This document shows positions 5,422 through 11,707 of a stretch of 11,753 nucleotides of DNA, one piece after another. Made by a program: the position numbers and the translations under genes. The stretch lies in NCBI GenBank assembly GCA_905372345.1, contig CAJPPE010000019.1, positions 1 to 11,753 on the forward strand, in the 5' to 3' direction. Origin of the DNA: an uncultured Treponema sp. Its GTDB lineage: Bacteria; Spirochaetota; Spirochaetia; Treponematales; Treponemataceae. The stretch's first letter is position 1, and each line of letters opens with the position of its first letter. Under the pieces are notes generated by a model. It had not been told where the DNA came from, did no database searches, and saw only the letters and a list, made by a program, of their open reading frames with translations.

Positions 5422-6962
5422 TGAACAAGGCTATATCCGTTTTAAATAAAACTAATCCCATCTCGGCCGAGCAGGCATTGGAGCTTATTCTTGAGGCTTT
5501 AAGAGAGCTGGTCGATTACGAGCTTGCCGTTGTTATGGGCTTTGAAGATAAAAATGTTCTAAAGGTAAGAAAGGCCATAGGCCCGCTTTCTTCAAAATTA
5601 CTGGACGATTTTACGATTAACTTAAATATGCGCAAAGACATCGCCCGAATTTTAGATGAAAGAAAGGCTTTTTTGTTTGACGAAAATATTCCCCATGTCG
5701 ATACCTATGACGAAATAATGAAGCTGCCCGAAAATCATTCTTGTTTGGTTGCCCCCCTTTACATAGGAGATAAGGCTATCGGAATGATGACCTTGGATCA
5801 CAGTATGTGTTCCCGCTTTACGCCTGAAATCGTCCGTTTTATATCTACAATTTCAAAACTTATTTCGATTGCTATGGTCCAAACGGATGCATCCCAATCC
5901 CTTATTCAAAGAACCGAAAGTCTCCTGCTCGAAAGAAATGTTTTGCTCACCGCTTCGACAAATGTTTTTAAGGATATGGTCGGTTCTTCCCGGGCTTGGA
6001 CTACGGTTTTAGATTCGATAAAGCTGGTTGCGGCCTCTGATGTTCCGGTTTTAATTTCGGGAGAAACGGGAACGGGAAAAGAGCAGGCAGCCCGCACCAT
6101 TCACAGGCTTTCCAACAGGGCCGAAAAACCTTTTGTGCCTGTAAACTGTTCTGCCCTTGTGCAGAGCCTTGCCGAAAGTGAAATCTTCGGGCATGAGAAA
6201 GGTGCCTTTTCGGGGGCTGCAGCCTTGCGGAAGGGGCGGTTTGAACTTGCCGACGGCGGAACTCTCTTTTTGGACGAGGTGGGGGACTTGCCCTTTGATT
6301 TACAGCCCAAACTTTTGCGTGTTCTTCAAGACGGAAAATTCGAGCGTGTCGGCGGGGAAAAGCCCGTTTCTGTGGATGTGCGCATAATAGCCGCAACCAA
6401 TGTCGATTTGGCCGAGGCTGTTTCGATGGGGCGCTTCCGTGAAGACCTGCTTTACAGGCTGGATGTTTTCCCGCTAAGGCTTCCGCCCTTGAGGGATCGC
6501 GATGACGACACGGCCCTTTTAGCCGAACACTTTATTTCGGATATACGCAAACGGAAGGGCTTTGAAAACACGAGCCTTTCGATGGCTGCAATCGAAAAAC
6601 TTATGTCTATGCCTTGGCATGGAAATGTCCGCGAGCTTAAAAATGTTGTAGAGCGGGCTGCAATTCTTTCGCAAGGCGGAGAAATCCCTGCCGAACACTT
6701 GGTGCCGGGAACAAGAGAATTCTACATTTCAAACGCTGCCAAAAAAAAACCCCTAAAGCCTGAGATAAATAAAGATGCCGAAAAAGATAAGGTTTTGCCT
6801 GAAGATATTAAACCTTTTGATGAGGCCCAAACCGAGATTATTCAAAAAGCCCTTTCAGCCTCAAACGGAAAAATTTACGGCAAAGACGGAGCGGCCGCTC
6901 TTTTAAACCTAAAACCGGGAACCCTTCAAAGCAAGATGAAAAAACTGGGCATAAAGTACTAA
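5421..6962 (+). CDS. Sigma-54-dependent transcriptional activator (GAF, AAA+, Fis-type HTH)
   Basis: The 513-residue product has three parts. Residues about 16-155 are a GAF-type sensor domain ending in 'GMMTLDH...FTPE'. Residues about 184-425 are the AAA+ sigma-54 activation domain: Walker A 'GETGTGK' (214-220), the sigma-54-contacting loop as GAFSGA (261-266) instead of GAFTGA, Walker B 'TLFLDE' (281-286), arginine-finger region 'FREDLLYRL' (339-347) and sensor II 'GNVREL' (401-406). After a Lys/Glu-rich linker (about 438-465), residues 467-513 form a Fis-type helix-turn-helix (AALLNLKPGTLQSKMKKLGI). The layout matches NorR/FhlA-type one-component activators that hydrolyse ATP to open RpoN promoters when the GAF domain senses a small molecule; the ligand cannot be read from sequence. 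The start has no ribosome site, but the GAF domain begins within 20 residues, so a later start would truncate it. Confidence 0.93.
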   Translation: MNKAISVLNKTNPISAEQALELILEALRELVDYELAVVMGFEDKNVLKVRKAIGPLSSKLLDDFTINLNMRKDIARILDERKAFLFDENIPHVDTYDEIMKLPENHSCLVAPLYIGDKAIGMMTLDHSMCSRFTPEIVRFISTISKLISIAMVQTDASQSLIQRTESLLLERNVLLTASTNVFKDMVGSSRAWTTVLDSIKLVAASDVPVLISGETGTGKEQAARTIHRLSNRAEKPFVPVNCSALVQSLAESEIFGHEKGAFSGAAALRKGRFELADGGTLFLDEVGDLPFDLQPKLLRVLQDGKFERVGGEKPVSVDVRIIAATNVDLAEAVSMGRFREDLLYRLDVFPLRLPPLRDRDDDTALLAEHFISDIRKRKGFENTSLSMAAIEKLMSMPWHGNVRELKNVVERAAILSQGGEIPAEHLVPGTREFYISNAAKKKPLKPEINKDAEKDKVLPEDIKPFDEAQTEIIQKALSASNGKIYGKDGAAALLNLKPGTLQSKMKKLGIKY

Positions 6963-7014
6963 AAAAGCCGATTAAGTTATCTTGCCGGTATACAAGACTG
7001 CTTAATCGGCTTTT
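6963..7014. terminator. Bidirectional hairpin terminator between the activator and tRNA-Arg
   Basis: AAAAGCCGATTAAG (6963-6976) pairs perfectly with CTTAATCGGCTTTT (7001-7014); inside, TCTTG (6980-6984) can pair with CAAGA (6993-6997). The stop codon of the activator ends at 6962. The minus strand reads a T-run of six after the stem, so termination of the tRNA transcript should be the stronger direction. Confidence 0.8.
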
Positions 7015-7016
7015 AG

Positions 7017-7090
7017 CGGGACCGGAGGGACTCGAACCCCCTACCTACTGCTTAGAAGGCAGTTGCTCTATCCTGATGAGCTACGATCCC
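7017..7090 (-). tRNA. tRNA-Arg (UCU anticodon)
   Basis: The 74-nt cloverleaf has acceptor GGGATCG/CGGTCCC (one U-G pair), D-arm GCTC/GAGC, anticodon arm ACTGC-CTTCTAA-GCAGT (anticodon UCU, reading AGA/AGG), T-arm GGGGG-TTCGAGT-CCCTC and discriminator G. CCA is not encoded. It lies 13 nt downstream of tRNA-Pro on the same strand and ends 2 nt from the terminator hairpin. Confidence 0.95.
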
Positions 7091-7103
7091 AAGGTTTTAA
7101 GGA

Positions 7104-7176
7104 TCGGGATGGAGGGATTTGAACCCCCGATCTTCTGGTCCCAAACCAGACGCCTTAGCCCCTAGGCTACATCCCG
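7104..7176 (-). tRNA. tRNA-Pro (UGG anticodon)
   Basis: The 73-nt cloverleaf has acceptor CGGGATG/CATCCCG with the C1-G72 pair typical of bacterial tRNA-Pro, D-arm GCCT/AGGC, anticodon arm TCTGG-TTTGGGA-CCAGA (anticodon UGG), T-arm GGGGG-TTCAAAT-CCCTC and discriminator A. CCA is not encoded. It is first in a two-tRNA transcription unit. Confidence 0.95.
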
Positions 7177-7188
7177 ATGCGAGTGAAC

Positions 7189-7217
7189 ATAATACGCAAA
7201 ACAGGAATGAATGTCAA
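7189..7217 (-). promoter_or_regulatory. Sigma-70 promoter for the tRNA-Pro/tRNA-Arg unit
   Basis: On the minus strand TTGACA (7217-7212), 17 nt and TATTAT (7194-7189) place the start near 7182, six nt before tRNA-Pro. The -35 begins only 19 nt after the stop codon of the upstream gene. Confidence 0.85.
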
Positions 7218-7236
7218 GGCCTTGGGGCAAAGGTTT

Positions 7237-7866
7237 TTATAATTTGATTTTTAATCCAAGTTTTAAGCCTATTGATTTTGTTAAATCAGGCATTAAACTG
7301 GAGTTGATATTTGTTGTTCTGCTGGAGTTACCGTTTTTTATTGATTCCCTTCCTGATACTGGTTTATAATATATTAGCGAAGCTCCGGCATACATTCCGA
7401 ATTTTCTTGTGAACATAAAAGAAGCCGTAAAATTTATTCCTCCGCCTATATTAAAGTAACTCTCGGTTACGTTAGAGTTATTTTTTGTGTAGTTAAAAGC
7501 TGATCCTCCGAATGCAAAAGCTCCGCCTAACAAAAGTTCAAAACCTTTTCCGGGTTTAAATATATAGCCTACCCCAAGCATTGTATCGTTTACAAATGTA
7601 TGGTTAAAGGTAAAGGTAGTGTTTGCAAAAACAGCCCAGTTTTTAGGAAGAGGGTAGGAAATACCTATATTGACACCACCTAAGCTTTTTGATCTTATTC
7701 CGTGATGTTTAAAACCGTCATAAGCATAATTTTTTCCAATGTTGTGCAGTTGGTGGTTATTATAAGCTGCTCCGACTTCCAAATTTATACCGGTCGATTT
7801 TGCTGTCAGCATACCTGTAAAAACCAACGCAAAAACAAGACAAACAAAAAATAGTTTTTTGTTCAT
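7237..7866 (-). CDS. Putative outer-membrane beta-barrel protein
   Basis: The product is 209 residues from the ATG at 7866, which has GGAGG 6 nt upstream. Residues 1-22 form a signal peptide (MNKK, hydrophobic core, 'LTA' before K23). The mature protein alternates polar and hydrophobic residues in strand-sized blocks rich in Gly and aromatic residues (GVNIGISYPL, WAVFANTTFTF, FELLLGGAFAFGG, FNIGGGINFTASFMF, FGMYAGASLIYY) and ends 'IGLKLGLKIKL', as expected for a small barrel of about eight strands. I cannot name the family; OmpW-like or a Treponema-specific surface protein are options. An in-frame TTG at 7947 would extend it by 27 residues, but that TTG is the promoter's -35 box. The gene is Asn-rich and AT-rich compared with its neighbours, which fits a surface protein that evolves quickly. 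Confidence 0.78.
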   Translation of the reverse strand: MNKKLFFVCLVFALVFTGMLTAKSTGINLEVGAAYNNHQLHNIGKNYAYDGFKHHGIRSKSLGGVNIGISYPLPKNWAVFANTTFTFNHTFVNDTMLGVGYIFKPGKGFELLLGGAFAFGGSAFNYTKNNSNVTESYFNIGGGINFTASFMFTRKFGMYAGASLIYYKPVSGRESIKNGNSSRTTNINSSLMPDLTKSIGLKLGLKIKL

Positions 7867-7872
7867 AAAATT

Positions 7873-7877
7873 CCTCC
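7873..7877 (-). promoter_or_regulatory. Shine-Dalgarno GGAGG fixing the start at 7866
   Basis: Perfect GGAGG on the minus strand, 6 nt before the ATG at 7866. It decides for the 209-residue product over the longer open frame. Confidence 0.85.
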
Positions 7878-7891
7878 AAATGAGTAAAATT

Positions 7892-7924
7892 GTATTATAA
7901 ATACTTATATTGTATTCGAGTATC
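7892..7924. promoter_or_regulatory. Cluster of GTATT/AATAC half-sites over the barrel gene's -10 and leader
   Basis: On the plus strand GTATT (7892-7896), AATAC (7900-7904) and GTATTC (7912-7917) occur within 26 nt; the first two form a perfect 13-bp palindrome with a 3-nt centre. GTATC follows at 7920-7924 within the -10 box. This could be a regulator site, but the DNA is AT-rich and chance is possible. Confidence 0.25.
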
Positions 7925-7947
7925 CGATAATTCTCAAAAATTGTCAA
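7919..7947 (-). promoter_or_regulatory. Sigma-70 promoter for the putative outer-membrane gene
   Basis: On the minus strand TTGACA (7947-7942), 17 nt and GATACT (7924-7919) predict a start near 7912 and a 5' leader of about 46 nt. It lies back to back with the serS promoter, with 34 nt between the two -35 boxes. Confidence 0.7.
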
Positions 7948-7981
7948 GCTGTCAGTTAAATGTATCGTTAAATTTTAGTCC

Positions 7982-8010
7982 TTGACAGAATTTAAAATAA
8001 AAAGTACAAT
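7982..8010 (+). promoter_or_regulatory. Sigma-70 promoter for serS, abutting the start codon
   Basis: TTGACA (7982-7987), 17 nt, TACAAT (8005-8010). The serS ATG begins at 8017, seven nt after the -10 box, which is the usual distance to the transcription start. No ribosome binding site lies between, so the mRNA is probably leaderless. Confidence 0.82.
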
Positions 8011-8016
8011 TTTGCC

Positions 8017-9285
8017 ATGTTAGACTATAAATTTATTAAAGAAAATGTTGAAGCCGTAAAACAAAATATCAAAAACCGGAATATGAATGCTGATGCCGAT
8101 AAGGCCGTAGAACTATATGATAAGCGTACTGCCCTTGTTACTTCTTTGCAGAACCTGCAAAAAGATCGAAACGATAACTCCCAGTCAATGAAGCAAAAAT
8201 TAAGTCCCGAAGAAAGACAAAAATTAGTCGATCAAGGAAAGGCTATAAAAGAAAAAATCGCCCAAGTTGAAGCCGATCTTGCTGAAGCCGAAAAAGCCCT
8301 GCATGAGGCCGTAAGTAAAATTCCGAATATGGCCCATCCCGAAGCCCCGGTCGGCAAAGAAGATTCCGACAATTTGGAAGTTAAACGCTCTGGAACTGTG
8401 CCTAAGTTTGACTTTGAACCCAAGGATCATGTTCAGTTGGGTCAAGATTTGGATCTTATCGACTTTGAAGCCGGCACAAAGGTTTCGGGTGTTAAATTCT
8501 ATTTTTTAAAAAACGAAGCCGTATTTTTGGAGCAAGCTCTTACGATGTACGGTCTTAATATATTGAGAAAACACGGGTTTAAACCCTTTATCACGCCTGA
8601 CCTTGCAAAAGAAGAAATATTATACGGTATCGGTTTTAATCCTCGCGGCGAAGAATCAAACGTATATTCTCTTGAAGGTGAGGGAACTTGTTTGGTTGCA
8701 ACTGCCGAGATTACTCTGGGCGGCTATCACTCGGATGAAATTATCAAAAAAGAAAGCTTGCCCTTAAAATACTGCGGTATTTCTCATTGCTTTAGGCGTG
8801 AAGCTGGTGCCGCCGGACAGTTTTCAAAGGGTCTTTACCGGGTTCATCAGTTTTCAAAACTCGAAATGTTTGTTTATTGTATACCTGAAGAATCGGACGC
8901 CCTCCATGAAGAACTCCGTTTAATTGAAGAAGAAATCTTCAATGGTTTGGGAATTCCTTTTAGGGTTGTCGATACCTGCACAGGCGACTTAGGTGCTCCT
9001 GCCTACCGAAAGTGGGACTTGGAAGCATGGATGCCCGGAAGAAACGGAGGCGAATGGGGCGAGGTTACCTCTACTTCAAACTGTACCGATTATCAGGCAC
9101 GCCGCTTAAATATACGCTACAAGGACGATGACGGTAAAAACAAATTCCTTCATACCTTAAACGGAACTGCGTTGGCAATGTCCAGGGCTATGATAGCTGT
9201 TTTAGAAAATTATCAGCAGGCTGACGGTTCCGTTAAGATACCGGAAGCTCTTGTTCCCTATTGCGGGTTTGATAAAATCGGTTAA
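8017..9285 (+). CDS. serS: Seryl-tRNA synthetase
   Basis: The product is 422 residues, the normal length for the bacterial enzyme. It charges tRNA-Ser (and tRNA-Sec where present) with serine in the cytoplasm. Residues about 27-105 form the long antiparallel coiled coil that grips the tRNA's long variable arm. The class II core follows: 'TAE' (229-231) for serine binding, motif 2 'FRREAG' (259-264) through 'FSKGLYRVHQFSKLEMF', and motif 3 'NGTALAMSRAMIAVLENYQ' (382-400) with its invariant Arg (R390), then 'IPEALVPY'. All expected catalytic elements are present. It is a single-gene unit between its own promoter and a strong two-way terminator. No T-box or other leader control exists, since there is practically no leader. 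Confidence 0.98.
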   Translation: MLDYKFIKENVEAVKQNIKNRNMNADADKAVELYDKRTALVTSLQNLQKDRNDNSQSMKQKLSPEERQKLVDQGKAIKEKIAQVEADLAEAEKALHEAVSKIPNMAHPEAPVGKEDSDNLEVKRSGTVPKFDFEPKDHVQLGQDLDLIDFEAGTKVSGVKFYFLKNEAVFLEQALTMYGLNILRKHGFKPFITPDLAKEEILYGIGFNPRGEESNVYSLEGEGTCLVATAEITLGGYHSDEIIKKESLPLKYCGISHCFRREAGAAGQFSKGLYRVHQFSKLEMFVYCIPEESDALHEELRLIEEEIFNGLGIPFRVVDTCTGDLGAPAYRKWDLEAWMPGRNGGEWGEVTSTSNCTDYQARRLNIRYKDDDGKNKFLHTLNGTALAMSRAMIAVLENYQQADGSVKIPEALVPYCGFDKIG

Positions 9286-9360
9286 AACGGTGCAAGTCCC
9301 AGCCGCTTAAAATAAACGGCAGATAAACTTTTTGATAGTTTTTAGATATTAGGTTTGTAT

Positions 9361-9394
9361 AAAAAAAGGCCGGAGCATTGTCCGGCTTTTTTTT
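9361..9394. terminator. Bidirectional rho-independent terminator between serS and the opposing operon
   Basis: A-run (9361-9367), GC stem GCCGGA (9369-9374) with TCCGGC (9381-9386), a 6-nt loop GCATTG, and a T-run of eight (9387-9394). The A- and T-runs also pair, so both strands have a stem followed by T's. The stop codon of the minus-strand zinc-ribbon gene (9393-9395) overlaps the end of the element. Confidence 0.92.
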
Positions 9395-9845
9395 ATGTTT
9401 TTGATGTAAGCTCCGAAATATCTTTTTTCCATTGGTAGAGCTTATTTTTATCTTCCCATTCAATTAGTTTTATGATTTTAAAGTTTTTACGAATTTTAGG
9501 ATTTTCAAAATAGGCAACAGCAAAGTTTCCGTTTCCTATGTAAATGATTTCTTCGCCTTCTTTTAATTCTTCCGCTTTTTTTAAAAATTCGATAACGCAA
9601 TCAAAGTGCACGGGCAGGCCGCTTTCCTTATCGGCAATAGCCGAGCTTAAGTCCTGTATAATTTCGCCGCATTTTGTGCATTTGAATTCGGGATATTCTA
9701 TTTTTTTAAAAGCCGGTTCTCTATTTTGATTATAAATGCTTTTGTTTTTTTTGATTTGACCGTCAAACGGCCGTTTGGAGCTTGGATCACCTACGGTTTT
9801 TTCGCTTCTTTGGTTCCTGCCGGATTTAAATCTTCTTTTGCTCAT
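9393..9845 (-). CDS. Small zinc-ribbon-like protein with basic N-terminus, function unknown
   Basis: The product is 150 residues; I do not recognise a named family. The first 50 residues are strongly basic and polar (MSKRRFKSGRNQRSEK...) and probably disordered, a pattern common in nucleic-acid- or ribosome-associated proteins. The core has C56-x2-C59 in 'FKCTKCGEII' and H80-x2-C83 in 'PVHFDCV', a likely single zinc site. A helix (84-95) and beta segments (EIIYIGNGNFAVAYFE) follow, ending in 'IIKLIEWEDKNKLYQW'. The start overlaps the previous gene's stop (ATGA, 9842-9845) and has GAGGAG 6 nt upstream. It is last in the HD-GYP/yraN operon. Nucleic-acid binding is a guess from composition. Confidence 0.8.
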   Translation of the reverse strand: MSKRRFKSGRNQRSEKTVGDPSSKRPFDGQIKKNKSIYNQNREPAFKKIEYPEFKCTKCGEIIQDLSSAIADKESGLPVHFDCVIEFLKKAEELKEGEEIIYIGNGNFAVAYFENPKIRKNFKIIKLIEWEDKNKLYQWKKDISELTSKT

Positions 9846-10051
9846 GCTCTGCTCCTCTTTTTAAAATTAATATCCTCCAATCCTCCATTCAAAATTCTTT
9901 CCGTTATAATTGAAGCCAATCGGTAAATAGCGGCATTTATATATTCGGGGTCTTTAAGTTTTAATTCCATTGCATGAATTTCAGCATCCGTTAATACGGT
10001 ATTGTGGGTCGATATGTTTTTTTTATGTGGAAATAAATTCACACTAGTCAT
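9842..10051 (-). CDS. Small conserved-context protein of 69 residues, function unknown
   Basis: The start is taken at the ATG ending at 10051, which has GGAG 6 nt upstream; an in-frame ATG at 10069 would add six residues (MPLEIA) but lies deeper in yraN with no good ribosome site. The product has a polar N-terminus (MTSVNLFPHKKN), then a helical region (LTDAEIHAMELKLKDPEYINAAIYRLASIITERI) and a basic end (FKKRSRA). No known motif, signal peptide or membrane segment is visible. It overlaps yraN's stop by 8 nt and the zinc-ribbon gene's start by 4 nt, so it is a genuine member of the operon rather than a chance frame. Confidence 0.72.
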   Translation of the reverse strand: MTSVNLFPHKKNISTHNTVLTDAEIHAMELKLKDPEYINAAIYRLASIITERILNGGLEDINFKKRSRA

Positions 10052-10436
10052 AGCAATCTCCAAAGGCATCTTTTAAATGTAATATCTCAAGCGGTTGTTC
10101 CAAAAAAGGATTTGACCTTAACACAACCACATCAAATCTTATATACATCTTATTATATTTTCGATTGTTTACAAGAAAATGTTTAGCGGTTTTTATAATC
10201 CTCTCTTGTTTTTTTTTGTTGATAATAAGATCTAAATCGGATAGTTCGGTTTTTAATAATGTTTTTACTTCTACAAAAACCAAAACCTCTCCGGATGAAT
10301 TTTGCTCAGTTTTATCTAAAGCGATTATATCTATTTCTCCGGTGCGGGTTCGCCAGTTGCGTTCTAAAATGAGGTAGCCTTTATTTGTAAGCCATTCGGA
10401 TATTCGGTGTTCTCCTTTTGAGCCGAGAGAATCCAT
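10044..10436 (-). CDS. yraN: YraN / UPF0102 family nuclease-fold protein
   Basis: The product is 130 residues, typical for UPF0102. The signature is intact: 'GSKGEHRISEWL' (5-16, with G8 and E9), 'GYLILERNWRTRTGEIDIIA' (20-39, with G33, E34 and D36), 'VFVEVK' (53-58, with E56 and K58), 'INKKKQERIIKTAKHFL' and 'IRFDVVVL'. The E-D-ExK arrangement is that of the PD-(D/E)XK nuclease fold, so a metal-dependent nuclease or DNA-processing role is suspected, but the cellular role is not settled to my knowledge. The VEVKTR commonly seen in the family reads VEVKTL here. The ATG shares a base with the HD-GYP stop (TAATG at 10438-10434), so it is translationally coupled. Confidence 0.92.
   Translation of the reverse strand: MDSLGSKGEHRISEWLTNKGYLILERNWRTRTGEIDIIALDKTEQNSSGEVLVFVEVKTLLKTELSDLDLIINKKKQERIIKTAKHFLVNNRKYNKMYIRFDVVVLRSNPFLEQPLEILHLKDAFGDCYD
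10058..10061 (-). promoter_or_regulatory. Shine-Dalgarno GGAG inside yraN that sets the 69-residue start
   Basis: GGAG on the minus strand 6 nt before the ATG at 10051. It lies within the last codons of yraN and supports translation from 10051, not from the ATG at 10069. Confidence 0.6.
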
Positions 10437-11707
10437 TATTTGTTTCTGTAGGCCCTTGGATCAATAGCCCGAACTATAAAAAGATTTTTATTTTTCTTTA
10501 AATCGAGCGGTTCTGAATCTTCACCTAAAACTTCGCCTGTTGCATCGATTAAGATTCGGATAAAGGGGCGCATAGGGGCTTCAGGTGAGCTTTTTACTAC
10601 TCGGGCAAGAGAAGCATCATTCATTAAAACGATGGATCCGATAGGATAAATACCTATGCTTCTTATCATTACTTTGATTATTTCGGGATCAAAAATGCGG
10701 GCATTATCTGCAAGCAGGTTTTTCATGGCTTGATAACCTAACATTAGGTCCCGATAGGATTTTGGCGTTATCATTGCAACAAAGGCATCGGCTACGGTTA
10801 TAATTCTTGCTCCTATATCTATATCAGTTCCTGAAAGGCCGTTAGGATGGCCTTTGCCGTCCCACCTTTCGTGGTGCTGCATAATGCTCAAGGCAATTTC
10901 GCGAGTGTACATGAGCTCACTCATAGCTGTCTTATATCCATAGGCTGTATGGGCTGCAACCGCCTGTTTTTCAATATCAGTTAAAGCTTCAGTTTTGTTT
11001 AATATATTTTGAGGTATTTTCATCATTCCTATGTCATGCAGCAGGGCGGCTATAGTTATCTCGTTAATTTTGTTTTTTGGAAGTTCAAGAGCTTCGCTTA
11101 AAATGATAGCTAGAATAGCCGTATTTACTGAGGAACGGGCAAGATTATCTTCTTCAAGCTCCGTTCCTAATATAAAACCTACACAAAGAGGAGGATTTTT
11201 TCTGACAAGTTCTATCAGTTGTGTCGCATGATAGTTTACAGGCATGTTATCTATCGGTTTTCTTGCCTTGAAATTTTCAAATAATTTTTCAAGGTTTTTT
11301 ATAATTTCCAAATATTCCGTATGGAGCTGCATAGACTGGGAATCTTGTGTAAGTTTTAAAATGCAGTCGGCGGAAATTTCTTGAATTTCGGCTCTTTTAA
11401 TTTTAGTACCATTGATGGGGTAGTCATCTTGAACATCAGCTCCTACTGCACTATCAAGATCTTCAAGTTCTTCAACCTCATCGAGTTCATCAAGTTCTGC
11501 TATTTCATCATCTAAGACTTCGCCTTCAGGTACAGGGTCTCCGGCTGTAACAACATATTGAATTTTCCAGCGTTTTAAGGTATTCAGTTCTGCTTCGCCT
11601 AACGGTATACCTCGTAAAAGAAACATATTATCCCCATCATCAAAAAATACGGGAGCCGAAAAACGATCTCCAACTTTTAATTCTGCAGTTTTAATTTTTT
11701 TGACCAT
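10436..11707 (-). CDS. HD-GYP-type protein with altered metal site and acidic linker
   Basis: The product is 423 residues. Residues 1-56 form a small N-terminal domain ('VKKIKTAELKVGDRF') seen ahead of many HD-GYP domains. Residues 61-95 are an acidic linker with 18 Asp/Glu in 35. The HD-GYP region is about 185-350: H224-D225 in 'ALLHDIG', H253, H278-H279 in 'HHERWDGKGHP', and D307 in 'VADAF'. HD-GYP enzymes normally hydrolyse cyclic di-GMP. Two hallmarks differ here: GYP reads G-H287-P, and the first-helix 'HSVN' reads S192-S-V-N, losing an expected metal-ligand His, while the preceding Glu position is Asn188. It may have weak or changed activity, or act as a binding protein. A C-terminal region (about 355-423) is beta-rich. 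AGGGG lies 8 nt before the ATG. It heads the operon; its promoter is not visible in the 46 nt left in the window. Confidence 0.88.
   Translation of the reverse strand: MVKKIKTAELKVGDRFSAPVFFDDGDNMFLLRGIPLGEAELNTLKRWKIQYVVTAGDPVPEGEVLDDEIAELDELDEVEELEDLDSAVGADVQDDYPINGTKIKRAEIQEISADCILKLTQDSQSMQLHTEYLEIIKNLEKLFENFKARKPIDNMPVNYHATQLIELVRKNPPLCVGFILGTELEEDNLARSSVNTAILAIILSEALELPKNKINEITIAALLHDIGMMKIPQNILNKTEALTDIEKQAVAAHTAYGYKTAMSELMYTREIALSIMQHHERWDGKGHPNGLSGTDIDIGARIITVADAFVAMITPKSYRDLMLGYQAMKNLLADNARIFDPEIIKVMIRSIGIYPIGSIVLMNDASLARVVKSSPEAPMRPFIRILIDATGEVLGEDSEPLDLKKNKNLFIVRAIDPRAYRNK

Noticed and set aside
6001..6396. Long minus-strand open frames inside the sigma-54 activator gene
   Set aside because: They are antisense shadows of the well-supported AAA+ domain, with Pro/Arg-rich composition.
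7867..7947. 27-residue N-terminal extension of the outer-membrane protein from a TTG at 7947
   Set aside because: The TTG is the first half of the TTGACA -35 box, and the GGAGG plus signal peptide point to the ATG at 7866.
9286..9310. Short stretch GGTGCAAGTCCCAGCCGC after serS, reminiscent of cobalamin riboswitch or group II intron consensus pieces
   Set aside because: Only a fragment resembles them; there is no surrounding fold, no downstream gene to control on that strand, and it lies just before a terminator.
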